From Balneolaceae bacterium UBA7797 (GTDB taxonomy: Bacteria; Bacteroidota; Rhodothermia; Balneolales; Balneolaceae): a stretch of 51,536 nt of DNA. The notes below the pieces were generated by a model that saw nothing but the letters and a program-made list of their open reading frames with translations, made no database searches and was not told the origin of the DNA. The DNA is taken from positions 1 through 51,536 of the forward strand of contig DLCN01000002.1 in the NCBI GenBank assembly GCA_002480645.1, read 5' to 3'. A program made the translations under genes and the position numbers. This document shows positions 36,267 to 43,329 of this stretch, one piece after another (positions within the stretch are counted from its first letter, which is position 1; every line of letters starts with the position of its first letter).

Positions 36267-37082
36267 ATGTCTAATCAAAATTTTAAAGAAAAAGTTGTAA
36301 TAATAACGGGCGGCGGCGGAACACTAGGCGGCTCAATGGCTGAAGCATTTGCTGAAGCCGGGGCACATTTAGTGTTATTGGGTCGCAGAATCGAGGTTTT
36401 GGAACAGCAAAGGAAACTGTTGCTGGATAAATCTGAGGTCGAAATTCTGTGCCTGCCCTGTGATGTAACAGACAAACAACAGTTAATAACAGCCAGAGAA
36501 GAAATTCTTGATCGGTTCAATTCAATAGATATATTGATAAATGCAGCCGGTGGAAATTTAAAGGGCGCAACTATTGGTCCTGATCAGACTTTTCTGGATC
36601 TGGAGATACCGGACTTTGAAAAAGTGACCGACCTTAACCTTATGGGTACTTTATTACCCTGTATGGTATTCGGGGAAGTGATGGCAGAACAAAAGAGAGG
36701 TGCCATTTTGAATATCTCCTCTATGGCAGCAGACAGAGTGATCACCCGGGTGATCGGATATTCTGCATCAAAAGCTGCTGTAGAAAATTTAACCCGTTCG
36801 CTGGCCGTAGAACTTGCAAAAAAATTTGGCGACGGGTTAAGAGTAAATGCTTTAGCTCCGGGTTTTTTTATAGCTGAGCAGAATAAATCATTGTTGATCG
36901 ACGAGAATGGGAAATATACCCAGCGTGGTAAAACCATTATTGAAAACACCCCGATGAATCGATTCGGTAGGAAGGAGGAGATTCAGGGTGCGGCACTTTT
37001 TTTATGCAGTGAGCAGGCCTCGTTCATAACAGGTACCGTACTTGAGGTGGATGGTGGCTTTAGCGCTTTTAGCGGTGTATGA
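36267..37082 (+). CDS. SDR family oxidoreductase, probable D-fructuronate reductase (D-mannonate oxidoreductase)
   Basis: A classical short-chain dehydrogenase of 271 residues: cofactor motif TGGGGTLGGSMAEAF (from residue 14), NAAGG (92-96), catalytic SSM (151-153), Tyr165 and Lys169 in YSASK, and C-terminal LEVDGGFSAFSGV. Related SDRs (for example B. subtilis YjmF/UxuB type and KduD) reduce 5-keto-uronates. Placed directly before uxaE and uxaC, it most likely reduces D-fructuronate to D-mannonate, replacing the long-chain UxuB dehydrogenase of E. coli. Substrate is inferred from context. The gap to uxaE is 39 bases. Confidence 0.85.
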   Translation: MSNQNFKEKVVIITGGGGTLGGSMAEAFAEAGAHLVLLGRRIEVLEQQRKLLLDKSEVEILCLPCDVTDKQQLITAREEILDRFNSIDILINAAGGNLKGATIGPDQTFLDLEIPDFEKVTDLNLMGTLLPCMVFGEVMAEQKRGAILNISSMAADRVITRVIGYSASKAAVENLTRSLAVELAKKFGDGLRVNALAPGFFIAEQNKSLLIDENGKYTQRGKTIIENTPMNRFGRKEEIQGAALFLCSEQASFITGTVLEVDGGFSAFSGV

Positions 37083-37121
37083 AAATATAATAGAGGCTTA
37101 GGTCTCATAACTGGTAATTAA

Positions 37122-38369
37122 ATGTTACTGAAATACTCGTTCGGTATAGGAGATCGGTTTGCCCGGCAGGGCAGGCATCAGCTCAGGGCTTTTACGGAAG
37201 CCGAAAAATCAGGGGTGATCATTACCCCGGTATGGAATAAATCACATCGGGAGCATACTACTGTTGGCTCCGCTCCGAAAGAAGTAATGGCAGAGGCTAT
37301 TGCTGCCACAGAGGGGCTTGGCTGGCAACATAGTTATCTGGTCGATGCTGATCATATCAATTTGGATACGGTTAAAGAATTTATTCCTCATTCCAATTTC
37401 TTTACACTAGATGTGGGTAAATACATCGGGAAAAAGGCTGAAGAATCTGAGATAAGAAAATTCGTAGTTCATGTACGTACCAATTTTCTGGACGGACTAA
37501 ACATCATCGGGGTATCTGAAGAATTTAACCTCAGTCTGAAATCAGTAAAAGAAGTAGCAAATAAGTTTCTGTATTCTATACAGAAAGCTGCAGAGATCTA
37601 TAGTTTTATCAGAAAGAGTAAAGGAAATGATGATTTCTGTATTGAGATATCCATGGATGAGGTCGAATCCCCTCAAAGCAGAGTTGAATTGCTGCTCATA
37701 TTAAAGATGATCTCTTATTATGGTATCCCGATAGACACCCTTGCACCGAAATTTGAAGGTCGCTTTAATAAGGGTATCGATTACGAAGGAGATCTTTCAG
37801 CGTTTGAAAAAGAGTTTGAGGATTTTCTTTTGATCATGGATTACGCAGCCGAGCAATTTGGTATGAATCCGGATCAAAAATTAAGTATTCATACCGGAAG
37901 TGATAAATTTTCACTTTATCCCATTATCAACAGGCTGATCAAGAAACATGATGCCGGTCTGCACCTAAAAACAGCCGGTACCACCTGGTTAGAAGAAGTG
38001 ATTGGATTGGCTGAGGCCGAAGGGGCTGCTCTTGAGTTAATGAAGGAGATTTATATTGAAGCATTACACCGATTTGAAGAGTTAACCAGTCCCTATCTTA
38101 CTGTTCTTAATATTAATAAAGAAAACCTGCCCGATAGTGATAAGGTCCGTTCCTGGTCGGGAAAATTATTTGCAGAGAGCATAAGGCACGATCAACAAAA
38201 CCCTCTTTATAATTCCGACTTCAGGCAATTGATGCATACGGCATACAAAATTGCAGCAAAACACGGAGAGCGTTTCACCGACCTGTTAGATGAACATGAG
38301 GTCTTGGTTGGTGAACATGTATTCCAGAATATTTATAAACGTCACCTCACGCCATTATTTATCCAATAA
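37122..38369 (+). CDS. uxaE: Tagaturonate epimerase family protein (UxaE)
   Basis: A 415-residue enzyme whose N-terminus SFGIGDRFARQGRHQLRAF, segment TPVWNKSHREHTTVGSAPKE and LVDADHINLDTV are those of UxaE, first described in Thermotoga, which interconverts D-tagaturonate and D-fructuronate. Further conserved pieces are FEISMDE-like CIEISMDEVESPQSRVEL, LAPKFEGRFNKGIDYEGD, SIHTGSDKFSLYPIINR and HLKTAGTTWLEE. The histidine/aspartate-rich motifs suggest a metal-dependent active site. It lets a single reductase serve both galacturonate and glucuronate. uxaC begins 1 base after the stop codon. Confidence 0.88.
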   Translation: MLLKYSFGIGDRFARQGRHQLRAFTEAEKSGVIITPVWNKSHREHTTVGSAPKEVMAEAIAATEGLGWQHSYLVDADHINLDTVKEFIPHSNFFTLDVGKYIGKKAEESEIRKFVVHVRTNFLDGLNIIGVSEEFNLSLKSVKEVANKFLYSIQKAAEIYSFIRKSKGNDDFCIEISMDEVESPQSRVELLLILKMISYYGIPIDTLAPKFEGRFNKGIDYEGDLSAFEKEFEDFLLIMDYAAEQFGMNPDQKLSIHTGSDKFSLYPIINRLIKKHDAGLHLKTAGTTWLEEVIGLAEAEGAALELMKEIYIEALHRFEELTSPYLTVLNINKENLPDSDKVRSWSGKLFAESIRHDQQNPLYNSDFRQLMHTAYKIAAKHGERFTDLLDEHEVLVGEHVFQNIYKRHLTPLFIQ

Positions 38370-38370
38370 C

Positions 38371-39768
38371 ATGGATTTTATACACCCGGATTTTCTACTA
38401 CAGAACGAAACGGCAAAAGTTCTGTATCATAATTATGCAAAAGATCTGCCGATCATAGACTATCACTGCCATCTACCTGCAGAGGATATTGCAGTTGATA
38501 AAAACTTTGATAACATCACACAAATATGGCTATATGGAGACCACTACAAGTGGCGGGCCATGCGCACTTTTGGTATTGAGGAAAAATACATTACTGGTAA
38601 TGCCACTGATAAAGAAAAGTTTCTAAAATGGGCAGAAACAGTGCCGGCGACCTTACGGAATCCTTTGTATCACTGGACTCATTTAGAGCTCAAAAGATAT
38701 TTTGGTATCAACACGTTACTAAATCCGGATACCGCAGAAACTATTTACGAGCAAACCCGTGAGATGCTCCGATCAGGTGAGTTCAGTACTCAGAAGATGA
38801 TCAGTTCCCATAAAGTAGAAGTGGTTTGCACTACTGATGATCCTATTCATGACCTGCGATATCATCAAAAGCTGCGATTATTAGATACCGAGTTTAAAAT
38901 GTTGCCGGCTTTCAGACCTGATAAAGCCATGGATCTCTCCGATCCGGTAAGTTTCAATGAGTATGTGAGAAAACTGGAAAAGGTTTCTGAGGTAGAAATA
39001 ATCAGTATAAGTACCTTTCTAAAAGCTTTACGTGAACGCCATGATTATTTCCACGCTTTGGGATGTAGGCTATCCGATCACGGGTTGAATTATATGGACG
39101 CTGTACCGTTCAAGAAGTCACAAACCAAGTATCTGTTTTCCAAAATACTTGAGGGAAAAGAATTAAAAGAAACTGAACAGGCGAAAGTAAGAAGCCACAT
39201 TTTATATGAACTTGCATTGATGGACCCTGAAAAAGGATGGACTCAACAATTTCATCTGGGTGCATTGCGGAATAATAATCAACGATTAGCCCGAAAACTT
39301 GGTGCAGATGCGGGATTTGATTCGATCGGTGATTTTTCACAAGCCGAAAGAATGTCCGGGTTTTTGAATAAACTGGATAGTACTGATCAGCTGGCAAAAA
39401 CCATTCTATATAATCTGAATCCGGCTGATAATGCCGTATTTGCTACCATGGCCGGGAACTTTAATGATGGAACGGTTCCGGGAAAGATACAGTGGGGAGC
39501 CGCATGGTGGTTTTTGGATCAGCTGGATGGAATGACAAAACAAATTAACACGCTATCGAATCTGGGGTTACTATCAGTGTTTGTAGGGATGTTAACCGAT
39601 TCCAGAAGTTTTATGTCGTATCCAAGACATGAGTATTTCAGGCGGTTGCTGTGTAATATCATTGGTAATGATGTTAAGCTTGGTCATTTACCTGATGATG
39701 AAGCTTTACTCGGTAAATTGGTGCAGGATGTCTGTTATTACAATGCAAAAAACTACTTTAATTTTTAG
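38371..39768 (+). CDS. uxaC: Glucuronate isomerase
   Basis: Isomerises D-glucuronate to D-fructuronate and D-galacturonate to D-tagaturonate. The start at ATG 38371 (465 residues, normal length) begins the family N-terminus MDFIHPDFLLQNETAKVLYH; an earlier in-frame ATG at 38290 lies inside uxaE and is rejected. The amidohydrolase-like metal motif DYHCHL (His32, His34) is followed by family motifs HDYFHALGCRLSDHGL, QFHLGALRNNN, AGFDSIGDFSQAERM and, near the C-terminus, GMLTDSRSFMSYPRHEYFRR. It follows uxaE directly and abuts the SGNH gene with no gap, so translation is likely coupled. Confidence 0.95.
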   Translation: MDFIHPDFLLQNETAKVLYHNYAKDLPIIDYHCHLPAEDIAVDKNFDNITQIWLYGDHYKWRAMRTFGIEEKYITGNATDKEKFLKWAETVPATLRNPLYHWTHLELKRYFGINTLLNPDTAETIYEQTREMLRSGEFSTQKMISSHKVEVVCTTDDPIHDLRYHQKLRLLDTEFKMLPAFRPDKAMDLSDPVSFNEYVRKLEKVSEVEIISISTFLKALRERHDYFHALGCRLSDHGLNYMDAVPFKKSQTKYLFSKILEGKELKETEQAKVRSHILYELALMDPEKGWTQQFHLGALRNNNQRLARKLGADAGFDSIGDFSQAERMSGFLNKLDSTDQLAKTILYNLNPADNAVFATMAGNFNDGTVPGKIQWGAAWWFLDQLDGMTKQINTLSNLGLLSVFVGMLTDSRSFMSYPRHEYFRRLLCNIIGNDVKLGHLPDDEALLGKLVQDVCYYNAKNYFNF

Positions 39769-40452
39769 ATGAAAGGATTACTGTTTTTACTCACAATATC
39801 AGGGCTTTTTCTTGGGTGTTCTTCAGGAGATTCGCCAAAGATCCTGGTTGCGATCGGTGATTCGAACGGAGCGTCAGAACATGGTTGGGTAGTTCAGTTA
39901 ACCGAACTTCGTAAGGATGATTCAATACTGAATTTTTCTGTACCCGGAAACACCATTGGCTTTGATAATCTTGGTCAGCATCGCCTTAATACATTGCGGA
40001 ATATAGAAACCTATTTGGACTCTGCTTATTCTGCACATCAAAAGGTAGATATGTTCATCGTTTTACTGGGAACCAATGATTGTAAAGCAGTTTTTGATGA
40101 CAGACAAGATGAAGTCGTGACAAACCTTGATTCTTTAATTACGAGTATACGCAATCTCGCGACGAGCAGATATTCAGATCATCCCGGTATTTTGATCGTA
40201 AGCCCGCCCCCATATGGCCCGGATTCTGTACTAATTGAAAAATATAAAGGAGGCGATGAGCGAGTGAGGGCATTGTTACCGGAATATGAGATTCTGGCAA
40301 AGCAGACGGATTCGCATTTTGCAGATGTTTACGAACCGCTAAAAAATGACTTCATGTCATACTCTTCCGATGGCGTTCACCTGTCGGCTGATGGTCAGAT
40401 GATCATAGCTCAGGCTATTGATCAAAAGCTAAGAGAGATTCTACGTAATTAA
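39769..40452 (+). CDS. SGNH/GDSL-family hydrolase lipoprotein
   Basis: A 227-residue predicted lipoprotein (LFLLTISGLFLGC, Cys17) with the SGNH serine-hydrolase fold: block I AIGDSNGASEHGW (nucleophile Ser32), block III GTND (101-104) and catalytic DGVH (Asp201, His204). Such enzymes in carbohydrate loci often remove acetyl or other esters from glycans. It begins at the base after the uxaC stop, so it belongs to the uronate operon and may de-esterify a uronic-acid polysaccharide at the cell surface. This role is inferred; the exact esterase family cannot be set. Confidence 0.85.
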   Translation: MKGLLFLLTISGLFLGCSSGDSPKILVAIGDSNGASEHGWVVQLTELRKDDSILNFSVPGNTIGFDNLGQHRLNTLRNIETYLDSAYSAHQKVDMFIVLLGTNDCKAVFDDRQDEVVTNLDSLITSIRNLATSRYSDHPGILIVSPPPYGPDSVLIEKYKGGDERVRALLPEYEILAKQTDSHFADVYEPLKNDFMSYSSDGVHLSADGQMIIAQAIDQKLREILRN

Positions 40453-40455
40453 GAA

Positions 40456-41766
40456 TCATTCGTAGACTCTGAATGGAATATTGGCTGTTGCGGCATTAAA
40501 ATTTCCATCAAAAATATAAACGAATAAGCGATATTCACCGGCTTCTTCTGGTGTGTTGAACGACACCGAGCCATCCGATTCTGCTGCAATGATCAGACCT
40601 TCGATTTCTCCCGGGCGGGTCTCGGCGTCACCACCTTGAGCATCCGATGTGCTTTCAGGCGTGATAACCCATTCATAGGTCAAGGGATCGCCATCCGGAT
40701 CGATAGCAGTTACTTTTGCCAATCCCACTTTTCCAAGTTGTATCTGAACATTCTGGCCCGGCAATTTATCTTCGGCAGTAAATTCTGTAATTGCAGGTAC
40801 CCGGTTATCCGGCCATTCACCTGACCAGACCTTAGTCATAGCATCAACACCGGCTAATTCTTCGCCGGTATCAAGAAATAACCCATGCCATGTACTTGTG
40901 CGTTCCTGTTTCTGTCCCCACAGGAACACATAAGAACCCAGACACTGGTCTTGCTGAGCTTCAATTACGTCTTCGTATCTGCTTTGATAGATCTCACCTT
41001 TTCTGGTACTGGTGGGTTCGATCGGGGCTCCCCAGGAGGTTTTTCCTACTTCCCAATGGCCATTTATTCCCCATTCAGTCACCACATAAGGTTTGGTCCA
41101 TCCATACTGTTCAAGTCTGGACGGGAGGGAATTCAATCCGCCGTAGGAGTTTACTCCAAGTAAGTCTATGGCAGGAACTCTTTCCTTCAGGTAATTGATC
41201 TTTTCCTCATTTATTTCAGCAACAACAGTAAGTGTTGGGTGGTTAGGATCTTCTTCTTTGATCATTTCTGCTATGTCGTTAACCGCATCCCATACTTTCA
41301 TATTCGTAGCGCTTAACTCCATTTCATTTCCCACGCCCCACATTAACAAGGCGGGATGATCTTTGAGTTGTTTAACAGATTCCCTGAAGCTTTCAAGTTG
41401 CTGTTGTACGGCAGCATCATCGTCATAATCAAAACCATGTCGTTCGTGGCCTACCCAAAGTCCCATCGTAACCATTATGCCATTCTTATAAGCATCATCT
41501 AGTATTGACTGAGCATTATCAACCCCCCAGGTTCTTATTGAATTGCCACCATATGCAGCAAGGGTATCGAGCCGGTCTCTTCCACCGGCTCCTTTAATGT
41601 AGAAGGGTTCGTCATTTACAATCAGTTGAAACGCACCATCCTGTTCTTCAACGAAAACGACAGATGGTCCGTCGGGTTCGGAACCATTGCCGGACGATTT
41701 ACATCCCGAGATCATAATAACAGACAAAAAAACGAGTAGTGTATAAGTGCTTCTTGAAGAAATCAT
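40456..41766 (-). CDS. Clan GH-A glycoside hydrolase lipoprotein (GH2-TIM-barrel/GH5-like)
   Basis: A 436-residue lipoprotein (signal ending ISGC, Cys22) with a TIM barrel of clan GH-A at about residues 45-310. The acid/base is Glu148 in MWGVGNEMEL and the nucleophile Glu231 in YVVTEWGINGHW; NSIRTWGVDN and LLGVNSYGG are further barrel motifs. The C-terminal 120 residues (from PAITEFTAEDKLPGQNVQIQ) look like an Ig/PKD-type beta-sandwich. The family most resembles GH2 TIM-barrel and beta-glucan/glucuronide-type enzymes, but exact specificity is unknown. It converges on the SGNH gene, 3 bases apart, and has LacI gene upstream. Confidence 0.8.
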   Translation of the reverse strand: MISSRSTYTLLVFLSVIMISGCKSSGNGSEPDGPSVVFVEEQDGAFQLIVNDEPFYIKGAGGRDRLDTLAAYGGNSIRTWGVDNAQSILDDAYKNGIMVTMGLWVGHERHGFDYDDDAAVQQQLESFRESVKQLKDHPALLMWGVGNEMELSATNMKVWDAVNDIAEMIKEEDPNHPTLTVVAEINEEKINYLKERVPAIDLLGVNSYGGLNSLPSRLEQYGWTKPYVVTEWGINGHWEVGKTSWGAPIEPTSTRKGEIYQSRYEDVIEAQQDQCLGSYVFLWGQKQERTSTWHGLFLDTGEELAGVDAMTKVWSGEWPDNRVPAITEFTAEDKLPGQNVQIQLGKVGLAKVTAIDPDGDPLTYEWVITPESTSDAQGGDAETRPGEIEGLIIAAESDGSVSFNTPEEAGEYRLFVYIFDGNFNAATANIPFRVYE

Positions 41767-41864
41767 GGTGATGTAGTATTAACCCAAAATTGATAAAAGT
41801 ATGAGGGGAATTATTCCGGAAATCCATGCAAATTTATGCAAAGAAATTGACCGGATTGTGAAAA

Positions 41865-42860
41865 TCAGGCAGACTCTCTTTCAACTAACTTAACAGGGAT
41901 CAGATTCATCGTGCTCCTGTTTGTGTGTTGTTTAGCTATGATGTTCTTCAGAGTTTTTATGGATTCCATTCCCAGCATTTTAAAATCTGTATCGATAGTA
42001 GTGATGGCGGGAAATGTTTCCTCACAAACCGGGCTGTTATCGTAAGAGATAATAGCTACATCATCAGGTATAGATACGTTTTTGAGTTTTGCAGCCTCCA
42101 TAAAACCTTTACACATGGTGTCATTACAAGCGAATATAGCCTCCGGTTTTTTATCCAGTTCGTAGTAGGCATTAAAAGCATCAGCTCCACTTTTAAAGGT
42201 AAAGTTTCCCTCTGCTTCCCAGATCAGTTCCCTGCCACTTAACTCAAGATGATCTTTGAACCCATTGTATCGGAACCTTGCTTCTGCTTTAATGAACGGG
42301 CCTTTAATAACGCCAAATGAGTTATATCCTTTGTTCATCAGGTATTCAGCTGCTATATGTCCGCCGCTATATCCATCAAAAGTTATTGTAGGAAAAACCG
42401 GGCTTTGTATTAGAGCATTAGAGATTATGGGGATTTCAATATTCAGCCCGTTCAATAATTCTTTATAATCCGTTTGAGTCATTTCGGGTAGAAACAGGCA
42501 AACCCCATCTATCAATTGGTTATCCAGCTCATTTATGGTAGATATCAGGTTGTCTGAATGGTCAGAAACATCGATCAAAGATAGTTGAACGGAAGATTCG
42601 CGGGCGGCTCTGATTAAGCCATGGAAAAAGGAGGCAAAGAAAATATTATCCATGAAATTGGTAACCAATGCGATATGCAGGGTACCGTTTGAATAGATCG
42701 GGATCTTAGATTTAGCAAATGGATACTTAAGATTTTCTGCAATCTTGAGAATTTTCTTTTGAACATCAGTGCTGATTGTACCGCTTCCATTCAACACTCT
42801 GGAAACAGTTGAAATGGAATAACCAGACTCGCTGGCAATATCTTTCAGGGTTACTTTCAT
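41865..42860 (-). CDS. LacI family transcriptional regulator
   Basis: A 331-residue LacI repressor: HTH LKDIASESGYSISTVSRVLN (residues 4-23) followed by hinge and a sugar-binding sensor domain (IALVTNFMDNIFFASFFHGL, PEAIFACNDTMCKGFMEAA, IISYDNSPVCEETFPAITTI). It lies 98 bases upstream of the GH gene on the same strand and is divergent from the T9SS protein gene across a 469-base gap that holds a LacI-type palindrome (43292-43303). It is the best candidate to control both sides. Confidence 0.92.
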   Translation of the reverse strand: MKVTLKDIASESGYSISTVSRVLNGSGTISTDVQKKILKIAENLKYPFAKSKIPIYSNGTLHIALVTNFMDNIFFASFFHGLIRAARESSVQLSLIDVSDHSDNLISTINELDNQLIDGVCLFLPEMTQTDYKELLNGLNIEIPIISNALIQSPVFPTITFDGYSGGHIAAEYLMNKGYNSFGVIKGPFIKAEARFRYNGFKDHLELSGRELIWEAEGNFTFKSGADAFNAYYELDKKPEAIFACNDTMCKGFMEAAKLKNVSIPDDVAIISYDNSPVCEETFPAITTIDTDFKMLGMESIKTLKNIIAKQHTNRSTMNLIPVKLVERESA

Positions 42861-43247
42861 TTACCTAAATAGTAATTCTAATCTTAATAATTACAGGTAA
42901 TTATGATCTGATTTTAGTGATCGAAAATGCCAATAACTTCCCCATAATTTTTAAATGCTTTTCAAACTTCCGCATTAAAAAATTCAGAAATATCCCTTGT
43001 ATGTAAGGCATCAAAAGCACCGAGACTAATGTAACTTTTTTATGGCTAATGCAAAATTTGCAGAAAAAAATAATTAGTGAAGGCTAAAACGCACAGGATA
43101 TGGGTGAATTTAGCAAATAAATTATAGCAAATCAGGATGGTTGCTCATTTTAATGAGGGTATAAAATTAATTAAATCAGTATGATGAATTAATGATTCAG
43201 GGTGTTATAATAAGTTTATGCAAAAAACGGCAAATTTATTTCTGATG

Positions 43248-43279
43248 TTTGAATTGTTCTTACTTTAAAACTACATTGC
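43248..43279 (+). promoter_or_regulatory. Candidate Bacteroidota-type promoter of the secreted-protein operon
   Basis: TTTG (43248-43251) and TACATTGC (43272-43279) are 20 bases apart, near the expected spacing for TTTG/TANNTTTG promoters, though the second box matches only in part. The operator at 43292 would fall just after the transcription start. Confidence 0.35.
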
Positions 43280-43291
43280 TTTCGCTTCTAG

Positions 43292-43303
43292 GGAAGCGCT
43301 TCC
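43292..43303. promoter_or_regulatory. LacI-family operator, perfect palindrome
   Basis: GGAAGCGCTTCC is a perfect 12-base palindrome with the LacI/GalR core AANCGNTT, 26 bases before the start codon at 43330 and just downstream of the predicted promoter. This is a repressor roadblock position. The core AAGCGCTT recurs upstream of the symporter (33066). Confidence 0.58.
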
Positions 43304-43329
43304 TTTAATCTTAACTAAACAATACGATT

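Larger units (their letters stand above)
42861..43329. other. Long regulatory gap between lacI and the secreted-protein operon
   Basis: No gene is seen in these 469 AT-rich bases. They hold a perfect palindrome TGCAAAATTTGCA (43050-43062), two direct copies of TAGCAAAT (43111-43118 and 43125-43132), another GCAAATTT at 43230-43237, a promoter-like TTTG and TACATTGC pair, and the LacI-type operator at 43292. A GCAAATTT motif also occurs upstream of the GH gene (41829-41836). The length and motif density suggest a regulated, possibly multi-operator promoter. Confidence 0.5.

Noticed and set aside
38290..38370. An upstream in-frame ATG extending uxaC by 27 codons
   Set aside because: It lies entirely in the end of uxaE, and the family N-terminus begins exactly at ATG 38371.
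40440..40466. TCTACG/CGTAGA inverted repeat between the SGNH and GH genes as terminator
   Set aside because: Six pairs with a 15-base loop and no T-run on either strand; too weak.
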